Assembly (NCBI GenBank): GCA_016209015.1
Contig: JACQWY010000022.1
Coordinates: 363,115 to 427,114, forward strand
Direction: 5' to 3'
From: Gammaproteobacteria bacterium
GTDB lineage: Bacteria > Pseudomonadota > Gammaproteobacteria > Ga0077536
DNA length: 64,000 bases
How positions within the stretch are numbered: the first letter of the stretch is position 1; each line of letters opens with the position of its first letter. Of this stretch, positions 16,917-24,846 are shown one piece after another. The position numbers and the translations under genes are program-made. The notes below the pieces were generated by a model. That model did not search any database and had not been told where the DNA came from. It saw nothing but the letters and a program-made list of their open reading frames with translations.

Positions 16917-18248
16917 ATCACTACCCGACATCGGACGGTCGCCCTGTGCCTCTGGTTCGCGAGCCACGCCGCCGGCGCGGCGACGCTCGTCGACCTCTAC
17001 GATCACATGCTCGAGGCGAATCCGCGGATCGCGGGGCGCGATCTGGCCGTCGGCCGCGCCGAGGCCGGACGCGCCGCCGCACGGAGCCGCCTGCTGCCGC
17101 AGCTCACGACCGCGGCGAACGTTTCGTGGAACCGTCTCGATCAAGCCACGACCGATGCGCGGACGCGCGCCAGCACCGACGTCACGTCGAGCTACGAAGG
17201 CTCGCGGGCCTCGCTGCAGGCGCGCCAGGCCTTGCTCGATCTGCCCGCGTGGTATCGCCTGCAGGGGGCGCGTGCCGGCATCGAGCAGGCGACGCGCGAA
17301 GCCGAGGTCGTGCGCATGGCGCTCGCCGCGGAGCTCGTCGAAGCCTGTCTCGACGAACTGCACGCCGAGGAGCAGCTCGCTGCGCTCGCGGCCGAGCGCG
17401 AGCTGTCGGCGACCGAGGCGAAGCGTGCGGAGCGCATGCGCGCGCTGAAGCTCGTGAAGATCACGGACGTCTACGAGATCGCCGCCTATCGGCAGAGCCT
17501 CGAGACGAAGACGCTCGAGACCGGGGACACACGCCAGGGCGCGCTCGATCATCTCCACGCGCTCGCCGGAACACCGGTCGAGGCACTCGCGATGCGCCGT
17601 GATGTCCGGCTGCCCGCGGTGCCGGGGACGATGGAGCGCTGGGTCGCGGACGCGCGCGAGCATCATCCCGCGCTGCTCGCGCTCGACAGCGCCGTCGTCG
17701 CCGCGGGCCAGGGCGTGCGCGAGGCGAAAGCCCAGCATCTGCCGCAGTTGAGCCTGCAGGCCTCGCACGTCTTCGCGGACAACGGCGGCTACGACAACCG
17801 CCAGCTCGACCCCTACCAGGTGTCCTCGGTCGGCGTGCAGTTGAACCTGCCGATCTACGCCGGCGGCGGCATCGATGCGGGCGTGAACGAAGCCGTCGCG
17901 AAGCGCGAGATCGCGGCCCAGCAGCAGCTCGAGAAGGCGATCGAGATCGAGCGCAACGTCCGCAGCGCCTTCCGCGCCGCGCAGACCGGGCTCGCCCGCG
18001 TCGATTCCACCGCGCGCGAGGTCGAGGCACGCGAGAAGGCGCGCGACGGGCAGCAGAAGAGCTACGAGCTCGGCGCCGCGACGGTCGTCGATGCGCTCGC
18101 CGCGAAACGAGATCTGCTCGCGGCGCGCCTCGCCCACAGCGCGGCGCGCTACGACTACCTGCGCGCGCTCGTCGCGCTACGCCTGTGGACCGGCAGCCTG
18201 AGCCGCGAGCACGTCGCGGAGATCGGCCGCTGGCTCGGCGCGGAGTAA
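16917..18248 (+). CDS. TolC family outer membrane protein of the type I secretion system, probable ATC start
   Basis: The family-typical N-terminus [14 protein letters not shown] begins before the first ATG (17007), so that ATG would cut off the signal peptide. In the same frame, ATC at 16917 gives [21 protein letters not shown], a good signal peptide with an A-G-A cleavage site. GAGGA (16905-16909) lies 7 nt before it. No ATG, GTG or TTG exists between the HlyD stop at 16911-16913 and 17007 in this frame. The product is 443 residues with two long helical repeats and the usual [11 protein letters not shown] turn in the middle. It forms the outer-membrane exit duct for the RTX protein. A sequencing error of ATG to ATC is the alternative. 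Confidence 0.85.
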   Translation: MTTRHRTVALCLWFASHAAGAATLVDLYDHMLEANPRIAGRDLAVGRAEAGRAAARSRLLPQLTTAANVSWNRLDQATTDARTRASTDVTSSYEGSRASLQARQALLDLPAWYRLQGARAGIEQATREAEVVRMALAAELVEACLDELHAEEQLAALAAERELSATEAKRAERMRALKLVKITDVYEIAAYRQSLETKTLETGDTRQGALDHLHALAGTPVEALAMRRDVRLPAVPGTMERWVADAREHHPALLALDSAVVAAGQGVREAKAQHLPQLSLQASHVFADNGGYDNRQLDPYQVSSVGVQLNLPIYAGGGIDAGVNEAVAKREIAAQQQLEKAIEIERNVRSAFRAAQTGLARVDSTAREVEAREKARDGQQKSYELGAATVVDALAAKRDLLAARLAHSAARYDYLRALVALRLWTGSLSREHVAEIGRWLGAE

Positions 18249-18339
18249 TCCTGCCGCCAGCGCCGGGCTCCCCGCCCATGCCGTGACAATCGCGGCCGGA
18301 GCCGCCAGAATCCCGGGGTCACCGACTGAGGATCCCCGT

Positions 18340-19383
18340 ATGCGACTCGGATTGATGGTGGGCTATTCCGGCGCCCAGTTGCAGTTGCCGCTCGAGACGA
18401 TCAAGGAAGCCGAACGGCTCGGCTTCGATTCCGTGTGGGTCGCGGAGGCCTACGGTTCGGACGCCGTCACGACGGCGAGCTGGATTCTCGCGAACACGAG
18501 CACGATCAAGGTCGGCACCGCGATCATGCAACTCGGCGCGCGCACCCCGGCCTGCACGGCGATGACCGCGATGTCGCTCGATCATCTCTCCGGCGGTCGC
18601 TTCATCCTCGGTCTCGGGCCCTCCGGCCCGCAGGTCGTCGAGGGCTGGCACGGCGTGCCCTACGGCAAGCCCATCACGCGCCTGAAGGAATACGTCGAGA
18701 TCGTGCGCAAGATCCTCGCCCGCGAAGCGCCGCTCGCGCACCAGGGCGAGCATTACCAGATTCCTTACCGCGGCCTCGACGGCACGGGCCTCGGCAAGCC
18801 GCTGAAGAGCATCCTGCACGGCGATCCGGGGCTCAAGATCTACACGGCGGGCATCACGCCGAACGGCGTGCGCGCGGCCGCGGAGATCGCGGACGGCTTC
18901 TTCCCGGTGTGGATGGAGCCCGAGCGCTTCGATCTCTTCGCGGAGCCGCTCGCCCAGGGTTTCGCCGCCGCCGGCAAGGCGCGCGGGCTCGCGGAATTCG
19001 ACGTCGCGCCGTTCGTGCGCGTCGTGCTCGGCGACGATCTCGATGCCTGCCGGCGGCCGATCAAGGAGCATCTCGCGCTCTACATCGGCGGCATGGGTGC
19101 ACGCAGCCGCAATTTCTACAACGATTACACGCGCCGGCTCGGCTACGCCGAAGCGGCGGCGCGGATCCAGGACCTCTATCTCGCCGGCCGCAAGGAGGAG
19201 GCGATCGCCGCGGTGCCCGACGCGCTCGTCGATGCCTGCTCGCTCGTCGGTCCGCGCGGGCGCATCCACGAAGGGCTCGCGCGCTGGAAAGCGGCCGCGG
19301 CCCGCGGCGAGGTCGGCACGCTCGTGGTCGCCGGCGGCGCGTCCGTCGAGGCCTTGCGCCTGCTCGCCGCCGAACTGCTCTGA
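18340..19383 (+). CDS. LLM class oxidoreductase, probable F420-dependent subgroup
   Basis: 347 residues; an ATG preceded by GAGGAT was chosen over the upstream in-frame ATG at 18283. A luciferase-like barrel with [19 protein letters not shown], the segment [23 protein letters not shown] near residues 85-107, and a C-terminal half ending in [15 protein letters not shown]. This pattern resembles mycobacterial-type F420-dependent LLM proteins. First gene of a compact four-gene run with a small secreted protein, an antiporter and a PLP enzyme. No shared pathway is obvious from these partners. Confidence 0.85.
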   Translation: MRLGLMVGYSGAQLQLPLETIKEAERLGFDSVWVAEAYGSDAVTTASWILANTSTIKVGTAIMQLGARTPACTAMTAMSLDHLSGGRFILGLGPSGPQVVEGWHGVPYGKPITRLKEYVEIVRKILAREAPLAHQGEHYQIPYRGLDGTGLGKPLKSILHGDPGLKIYTAGITPNGVRAAAEIADGFFPVWMEPERFDLFAEPLAQGFAAAGKARGLAEFDVAPFVRVVLGDDLDACRRPIKEHLALYIGGMGARSRNFYNDYTRRLGYAEAAARIQDLYLAGRKEEAIAAVPDALVDACSLVGPRGRIHEGLARWKAAAARGEVGTLVVAGGASVEALRLLAAELL

Positions 19384-19386
19384 ACG

Positions 19387-19785
19387 ATGCGTCGCCTCCT
19401 CGCCGTCGCCTGTGCGGGTCTGCTCGCGCTCGCCGCGGCGGCGGACGCGCGCGTCGTCGTATTCGGCAAACGCTGTCCGCCGCGCGACACGGGCGCGGGT
19501 TGGCCGGCCGAGCTGGCGGCCCTGCGGGCGCGGCCGAATGCCGAGGCGAGCGAGGACGCGCGCACGCTCGCGATTGCGCTGCCCGCGCAGAGCGAGGCCT
19601 GGTACTACACGAAAGCGGGCCACCCCGCGCATCCCGCGAAGGCACACAAGATCATTTCCGTCATCGAGAACCGTGCCGTGAAGGTCCATGTCGAGGGTAC
19701 GTTCAACGGCTCGAAGCGCGCGTTCTACACCTGGCTGAAGGGACTCTCGCAGGACGACCGGCTCGGCGTGGCGCCGCGACCCTGA
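19387..19785 (+). CDS. Small secreted protein of unknown function
   Basis: 132 residues, starting 3 bp after the stop of the LLM gene. A clear signal peptide (MRRLLAVACAGLLALAAAAD, cleavage around residues 20-22) precedes a mature part of about 110 residues with one cysteine (FGKRCPPRD) and an aromatic C-terminal half (SEAWYYTKAGHP, RAFYTWLKGLS). I do not recognise the family. Its place inside a tight operon supports it being real. Confidence 0.7.
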   Translation: MRRLLAVACAGLLALAAAADARVVVFGKRCPPRDTGAGWPAELAALRARPNAEASEDARTLAIALPAQSEAWYYTKAGHPAHPAKAHKIISVIENRAVKVHVEGTFNGSKRAFYTWLKGLSQDDRLGVAPRP

Positions 19786-19789
19786 GATC

Positions 19790-21052
19790 ATGAATCCGAG
19801 CACTATCGAGCTGATTGCGACGGGCCTCTTCGCGCTCGCGATCCTGCATACCTTCTCCACGAAGTTCTTCGAGCACCTCGCGCACGCCCGCCCCGCGCAT
19901 GCGGGGCTCTGGCATCTGCTCGGCGAGGTCGAAATCGTATTCGGCTTCTGGTCGCTCGTGCTCGTCGCGGCCATGATCGCGCTGGAGGGCCTCCATCCGG
20001 CGATCGAGTACGTGGATACCCGCAATTTCGTCGAGCCGATGTTCGTCTTCGCGATCATGGTCATCGCCGGCACGCGCCCGATCTTCCGCACCGCGCTCGG
20101 CGGCGTGCGCGCCATGTCGAAGCTCCTGCCGCTGCCGGGGAGCATGGGCTTCTACTTCGCGGTGCTGACGCTCGGACCGCTGCTCGGCTCGCTGTTCACG
20201 GAGCCGGCGGCGATGACGCTCTCGGCGCTCATCCTCTCGGAGCGGGTGTTCGCGCGCGGCGTTTCGGAGCGGCTCAAGTACGCGACGCTCGGCGTACTCT
20301 TCGTGAACGTCTCGATCGGCGGGACGCTCACCCCGTTTGCGGCGCCGCCGGTGCTCATGGTCGCCGCGAAGTGGCACTGGGATCTCGCCTACATGATCGT
20401 GATGATCGGCTGGAAGGCCATCGTCGCGGTGGCCGTGAACGCCGGCCTCGTGACCTTGCTCTTCTTCCGCGAGCTCAGCACGCTGCCGCTCGGCGAGGAC
20501 AGCCGCGCGGATCAGACCGTGCCGCTGCCGCTCATCCTCGTCCACATCGCGTTCCTGCTCGGCATCGTCGCGGGAGCGCACCATCCGCCGATCTTCATGG
20601 CGCTGTTCCTGTTCTTCCTCGGCGTCGCGAACGCCTATCCGCAATTCCAGGAGGAGCGCCTCATCCTGCGCGAGGGCCTGCTCGTCGCGTTCTTCCTCGC
20701 GGGGCTCGTGGTGCTCGGCGGAATGCAGGAATGGTGGCTGCGACCGCTGCTGCTCGGAATGAGCCCGGACTCGGTGTTCGTCGGCGCGACGCTGCTGACG
20801 GCGATCACGGACAACGCGGCACTGACGTATCTCGGCTCGCTCGTCGAGGGGCTGAGCGATGAATTCAAGTACGCGCTCGTCACCGGCGCGGTGACGGGCG
20901 GCGGCCTCACCGTCATCGCGAACGCGCCGAACCCGGCAGGCTTCGCGATCCTGCGCGGGCATTTCACGGACGCAGCGGTGAATCCGCTCGGACTGCTCGT
21001 CGCCGCGCTCCCGCCGACGCTCGTCGCGGCGCTGGCGTTCAAGTTCCTGTGA
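19790..21052 (+). CDS. Putative Na+/H+ antiporter-like membrane protein
   Basis: 420 residues, almost entirely hydrophobic, with about 11-12 predicted membrane helices. The N-terminal segment (FALAILHTFSTKFFEHLA) and the internal LFTEPAAMTLSALILSERVF and VTGGGLTVIANAPNPAG stretches match what I know as the putative Na+/H+ antiporter family PF07399, related to NhaD/ArsB-type ion transporters. It starts 4 bp after the small secreted protein and overlaps the next gene by GTGA. The role is inferred to be cation/proton exchange at the inner membrane. Confidence 0.8.
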   Translation: MNPSTIELIATGLFALAILHTFSTKFFEHLAHARPAHAGLWHLLGEVEIVFGFWSLVLVAAMIALEGLHPAIEYVDTRNFVEPMFVFAIMVIAGTRPIFRTALGGVRAMSKLLPLPGSMGFYFAVLTLGPLLGSLFTEPAAMTLSALILSERVFARGVSERLKYATLGVLFVNVSIGGTLTPFAAPPVLMVAAKWHWDLAYMIVMIGWKAIVAVAVNAGLVTLLFFRELSTLPLGEDSRADQTVPLPLILVHIAFLLGIVAGAHHPPIFMALFLFFLGVANAYPQFQEERLILREGLLVAFFLAGLVVLGGMQEWWLRPLLLGMSPDSVFVGATLLTAITDNAALTYLGSLVEGLSDEFKYALVTGAVTGGGLTVIANAPNPAGFAILRGHFTDAAVNPLGLLVAALPPTLVAALAFKFL

Positions 21053-22011
21053 CGTCGCTCGACCTCGAGGCGATAGACGATGCCGCGGCGCTCGTCCATC
21101 GTCATTTCGGCCCGACGCCGCAGTACGCCTGGCCGCTGCTCGCCGCGCGCGCCGGCTGCGAGGTGTGGGTGAAGCACGAGAACCACACGCCGATCGGCGC
21201 GTTCAAGCTGCGCGGCGGCCTCGTCTATCTCGATCGCCTGCGCGCGCGGGAGCCGGGTGTCGGCGGCATCATCAGCGCGACACGCGGCAATCATGGCCAG
21301 AGCCTCGCCCATGCGGCGCGACGCGCCGGCGTGCCGGCGACGATCGTCGTTCCCCACGGCAACAGCCGCGAGAAGAACGCCGCGATGCGCGCGCTCGGCG
21401 CGGAGTTGCTCGAGATCGGGAACGACTTCGAGGATGCACGCCTCGCCGCGACGCGACTCGCCGCGGAGCGCGGTCTGCACCTCGTGCCGTCGTTCCACGC
21501 GGATCTCGTCTGCGGTGTCGCGACGTACGCGCGCGAGCTCTTCGCCGCGGTCGCCGATCTGCACACCGTGTACTGTCCCATTGGCCTGGGGTCCGGGATC
21601 TGTGGGCTCATCACGGTTCGCGATCTGCTGGGGCTGCCGACGCGCATCGTCGGCGTCGTCGCGGAGGGTGCGCCGAGCTATGCGCTGTCCTTCGCCGCGG
21701 GGCACGGTGTGGAGACCGACCGCGCGGTGACGGTCGCGGACGGCATGGCCTGCCGCGTGCCGTCGCCCGAGGCGCTCGCGATCATCCTGCGCGGCGCGGA
21801 GCGGGTCGTGACGGTGAGTGATGCCGAAATCGAGGCGGCGATGCGTGCCTTCTACGAGGACACGCACAACGTGGCCGAAGGTGCCGGCGCCGCGGCGCTC
21901 GCGGCCTTGCTCGCCGAGGCCGACGGCCGACGCGGGCGGCGGGTGGGCGTGATCCTGAGCGGCGGCAACGTCGATCGCGAACTGTTCGCGCGCATCCTCG
22001 CTGCGGCGTGA
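21049..22011 (+). CDS. Threonine/serine dehydratase-like PLP-dependent enzyme
   Basis: 320 residues, with a GTG start overlapping the antiporter stop (GTGA). Fold-type II PLP enzyme with the Schiff-base lysine K53 in GAFKLRGG, the substrate loop SATRGNHGQS near residues 77-86, and the phosphate-binding glycine cluster GLGSGICG near residues 180-187. There is no C-terminal ACT regulatory domain, so it is of the catabolic or short biosynthetic type. Expected reaction: deamination of L-threonine or L-serine, or a hydroxy-amino acid, to the 2-oxo acid. Last gene of the 18.3-22.0 kb run. Confidence 0.85.
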   Translation: MTSLDLEAIDDAAALVHRHFGPTPQYAWPLLAARAGCEVWVKHENHTPIGAFKLRGGLVYLDRLRAREPGVGGIISATRGNHGQSLAHAARRAGVPATIVVPHGNSREKNAAMRALGAELLEIGNDFEDARLAATRLAAERGLHLVPSFHADLVCGVATYARELFAAVADLHTVYCPIGLGSGICGLITVRDLLGLPTRIVGVVAEGAPSYALSFAAGHGVETDRAVTVADGMACRVPSPEALAIILRGAERVVTVSDAEIEAAMRAFYEDTHNVAEGAGAAALAALLAEADGRRGRRVGVILSGGNVDRELFARILAAA

Positions 22012-22059
22012 GCCGATCCGTCGTCGGTGGGGTGCGGCATGCGACGCGCGCTGAAGACG

Positions 22060-22089
22060 CGATCGATGCGCCTCCTCCGTCGGCACATC
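22060..22089. repeat. CGATCGATGC-hairpin repeat, copy 3
   Basis: Same 30-bp element as at 9241 and 9449, here filling the gap between two convergent genes. It may act as a 3' mRNA structure, although one stem position is mismatched (CCGTCG). Confidence 0.6.
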
Positions 22090-23151
22090 CTACAGGGGCG
22101 GATCATCCCGCACGATCGGCAGCCGCGCCTCGTTCCAGGCGATCATCCCGCCCGCGAGATTGCGGGGCGCGCGGAAACCCTGCGCGAGCGCGCGGCGGGT
22201 GGCTTCGCGCGAACGGCCGCCGCTGCGGCAGACGAAGACGATTTCCTGCACCCGGCTCGCGGCGTCGAGGAAGGCGTCGAGCTCGGGACCGAGCGTCTTG
22301 AGCAGCGTGCCCGGCAGGTGCCCGAGCACGTCGTTGTATTCGGCCGGCGTGCGCACGTCGACGAGCAGCACGTCGGTGAGCCGGTCCTTCAGATCCTCGA
22401 TGCCGACTTCCGGCACGTCCTGAATGACGTGAGGTGTCAGTACCGGCGTCTGCGCGCGCCCGCCGCAGCTCAGGTTCGCGGGCAGCGCGACGGCGATCTT
22501 CTTGGGATCGGCGAGCTTGAGCCCGGCCATGATCTCCCGGAACTGTTCGCGCGTGCGGCCGCCGCCGACGCGCGGATTGAGCCGCTTCTCGACGCCGATG
22601 CTCGTCGAGGTGAGCCCGCGATAATCGTGCGCCGGATAGACGAGCGTGTCGTCCGGCAGCGCGAAGAGCTTGCGCGTGATGCTGTCGTAGAGCCGGTCCG
22701 GCGAGCCCTGCTGGAAATCGGTGCGGCCCGTGCCGCGGATCATGAGCGCGTCACCCGTGAATACGCGGTCACCGACAAGGAAGCTCATACAGGAATCCGT
22801 GTGGCCCGGGGTCGCGATGCAGGTCAGCGTGTGGGCACCGAACGCGAGCGTCTGGCCGTCGCTGAGCCCGAGGTCCGCGCAGTCGACGCGTGCATGCTCG
22901 CTCACGCCGGTCCGTGCGCCGGTGCGGCGGCGGATCTCGCCGGCAGCGCTCACGTGGTCGGCGTGCACGTGCGTGTCGATCACGTAGCGCAGCGTCAGCC
23001 CGAGCTCGGCGGCGAGTTTCAGATCGCGCTCCACGGTCTCGGCCACGGGATCGATCAGCACTGCCTCGTGCGTCGCGGGATCCGCGAGCAGGTAGGTATA
23101 AGTCGACGATTCCGGTTCGAAGAGCTGCTGGAAGACGAGTGCTCGGGCCAT
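22090..23151 (-). CDS. Persulfide dioxygenase-rhodanese fusion protein
   Basis: 353 residues. The N-terminal ETHE1-type metallo-beta-lactamase domain (1-240) has THVHADH at 60-66, giving H61, H63, D65 and H66, with later CIATPGHT and VFTGDAL motifs; this group uses mononuclear iron. The C-terminal rhodanese domain (about 245-353) has the active loop CRSGGRS with Cys308. ETHE1 enzymes oxidise glutathione persulfide to sulfite and glutathione, and the rhodanese domain moves sulfane sulfur between thiosulfate and glutathione. It follows soeC by 4 bp, and its GGAGG ribosome site lies inside the soeC 3' end. Sulfite made here would feed SoeABC. Confidence 0.92.
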   Translation of the reverse strand: MARALVFQQLFEPESSTYTYLLADPATHEAVLIDPVAETVERDLKLAAELGLTLRYVIDTHVHADHVSAAGEIRRRTGARTGVSEHARVDCADLGLSDGQTLAFGAHTLTCIATPGHTDSCMSFLVGDRVFTGDALMIRGTGRTDFQQGSPDRLYDSITRKLFALPDDTLVYPAHDYRGLTSTSIGVEKRLNPRVGGGRTREQFREIMAGLKLADPKKIAVALPANLSCGGRAQTPVLTPHVIQDVPEVGIEDLKDRLTDVLLVDVRTPAEYNDVLGHLPGTLLKTLGPELDAFLDAASRVQEIVFVCRSGGRSREATRRALAQGFRAPRNLAGGMIAWNEARLPIVRDDPPL

Positions 23152-23155
23152 GGCA

Positions 23156-24121
23156 TTATCCTCCGGTGGTCGGGACGGAACGCGACGGGGCAGGAGCGGC
23201 CCCGCCGTAGTAGAGCATCACGGTGTGGCGCGCTTCGGCGAAGAACAGCCAGCGCTCGAGCACGAGGCCGAACGCGGCGGAAACGACCGCGGCCGTCGCC
23301 GCAGGCAGCGCGAACGCCGGCAGGGCGGAGAGCGCGGCGAGCGCGAGCGGCACGCCGAACGCGAACGCGATCGCGAGACGCCGCAGGCGTGACGCATGCC
23401 GGCGGCCGACTTCGAATCCGAATTCCTTCAGCAGGAAATTGCGCTCGGTGTGCGCGGGCTGCAGCACGCGCGGCCGGCCGAGCCGGTCGAGGCCGGTCGC
23501 CGTGCCGAGACTGCTCGCGGAGCGATGCTCCGCCTGCGCCCGCCAGTACGCGCGCTTCACCTGCGCCGCCGAGAGCACGATCGCGACCGTCACCCAGGGC
23601 AGGCCGTGCGCCGGCAGGGCGAAGGCCGCGAGCAGGAAGCGGGCGAGGAGGAGGCCGCTCATCGCGCCGAGCAGCAGATAGAGCGCCGGCACGCGCCGAT
23701 CGTGCCAGGCCGCGATCGTCTTCAGCGACGCGTAGATCATCGACGTGCAATACACGGTCGCCGCGGCGAGCACGCCCGTCGCGAGTGCGAGGGCGATGAC
23801 GGTCTCACGCGGCGCGCCGACCGCCACTGCCGCGCCGAGCGCGAGCGCGGGCCCGTAGCAGGCGAGCGCCGCGACGCCTTCGCGGCTCAGCCACGAGCTC
23901 CGCCATTGTGTGAGCGCGCGCCAGGCGCGCTCGGGATGGCCGAGATGGAACGTCGAGGAGACGAGACCGATGCTGACCAGCGTGAGCGCGACGGCGAGCG
24001 CCGTCAGCACGAACGCGGCAGGCAGCGCCCTGTCGAACACGAGCAAGGAGAGCACGAACAACAGTCCGTAACCCGCGCCGGAGGCCGTCGTGAAGAAGAT
24101 GATGGAGAACGCGGGCGTCAT
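23156..24121 (-). CDS. soeC: Sulfite dehydrogenase membrane anchor subunit, DmsC/NrfD type (SoeC-like)
   Basis: 321 residues starting at the ATG whose ATGA overlaps the soeB stop; an earlier in-frame ATG adds 8 residues. About eight hydrophobic helices, a DmsC-type anchor beginning MTPAFSIIFFTTASGAGYG. It would pass electrons from the iron-sulfur subunit to quinone. The gene order molybdoprotein, four-cluster ferredoxin, anchor is that of SoeABC, the cytoplasm-facing sulfite-oxidising complex of Allochromatium. The persulfide dioxygenase downstream supports sulfite as substrate. Confidence 0.85.
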   Translation of the reverse strand: MTPAFSIIFFTTASGAGYGLLFVLSLLVFDRALPAAFVLTALAVALTLVSIGLVSSTFHLGHPERAWRALTQWRSSWLSREGVAALACYGPALALGAAVAVGAPRETVIALALATGVLAAATVYCTSMIYASLKTIAAWHDRRVPALYLLLGAMSGLLLARFLLAAFALPAHGLPWVTVAIVLSAAQVKRAYWRAQAEHRSASSLGTATGLDRLGRPRVLQPAHTERNFLLKEFGFEVGRRHASRLRRLAIAFAFGVPLALAALSALPAFALPAATAAVVSAAFGLVLERWLFFAEARHTVMLYYGGAAPAPSRSVPTTGG

Positions 24122-24846
24122 CGGCTGAACACCTTGTCGATCCATTTCAGCAGCGCATGCCCGCGATCGTTCACCGCGCTCGCGAGCGGCGCGGCTTCGG
24201 CCGTGCGGGCGCGCGGCGGCAGATACTTGTTCACGGGCGCCGTGCCCTGCTCGGGCATGAGGTCATAGCCGCCGCGCTCGCGCACGAGCCGCGAGACGCC
24301 GGAAGCGGGATCGCCGAGATCGCCGAAGCTCCGCGCGCCGGTCGGACACGCCGACACGCAGGCCGGCATGCGGCTCGCGGGCGCCAGATTCGCGTTGTAG
24401 ATTTTGTCGACGCACAACGTGCACTTCTTCATCACGCCCGCGTCCTCGTCGTATTCGCGCGCGCCGTAGGGGCAGGCCCACGAGCACAGCTTGCAGCCGA
24501 TGCACTTGTCCTCGTCGACGAGCACGATGCCGTCCGCTTCGCGCTTGAACGAGGCGCCCGTCGGGCAGACGGTGACGCAGGGTGCGTTGTCGCAATGCAG
24601 ACAGGAGCGCGGGAAATACACCGTGCGTCCGCTGCCGCCGTCCTCGACTTCGTAGCCGTGGACGCGGTTGAACCACACGCCGTCCGGTGTCGCGCCGTAC
24701 GCGTCGTAGTCGGTGACCGGCGCGGCGCGGCCGCCAGCGTTCCATTCCTTGCAGCTCGTCGTGCACGCCTGGCAGCCGACGCAGATGTCGAGATCGATGA
24801 CGAGGCCGAGCTTCTTCGCCGGCGCGGATTTCGGCAGGCAGGTCAC
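24118..24846 (-). CDS. soeB: Sulfite dehydrogenase 4Fe-4S ferredoxin subunit (SoeB-like)
   Basis: 242 residues from a GTG whose GTGA overlaps the soeA stop. Four cysteine clusters are visible: CVGCQACTTSC, CLHCDNAPCVTVC, CIGCKLCSWAC and a final CTLC...C...C set. The extra segment CKEWNAGG and the C-terminal RERGGYDLMPEQGT and NKYLPPR stretches agree with SoeB as I remember it. No Tat or Sec signal is seen, as expected for a cytoplasmic complex. It relays electrons from SoeA to the membrane subunit. The longer open frame upstream is a shadow of soeA. Confidence 0.88.
   Translation of the reverse strand: MTCLPKSAPAKKLGLVIDLDICVGCQACTTSCKEWNAGGRAAPVTDYDAYGATPDGVWFNRVHGYEVEDGGSGRTVYFPRSCLHCDNAPCVTVCPTGASFKREADGIVLVDEDKCIGCKLCSWACPYGAREYDEDAGVMKKCTLCVDKIYNANLAPASRMPACVSACPTGARSFGDLGDPASGVSRLVRERGGYDLMPEQGTAPVNKYLPPRARTAEAAPLASAVNDRGHALLKWIDKVFSR

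Noticed and set aside
17007..18248. TolC gene starting at the first ATG (17007)
   Set aside because: This start removes the signal peptide and family N-terminus, which are encoded in frame from 16917 behind a good ribosome site.
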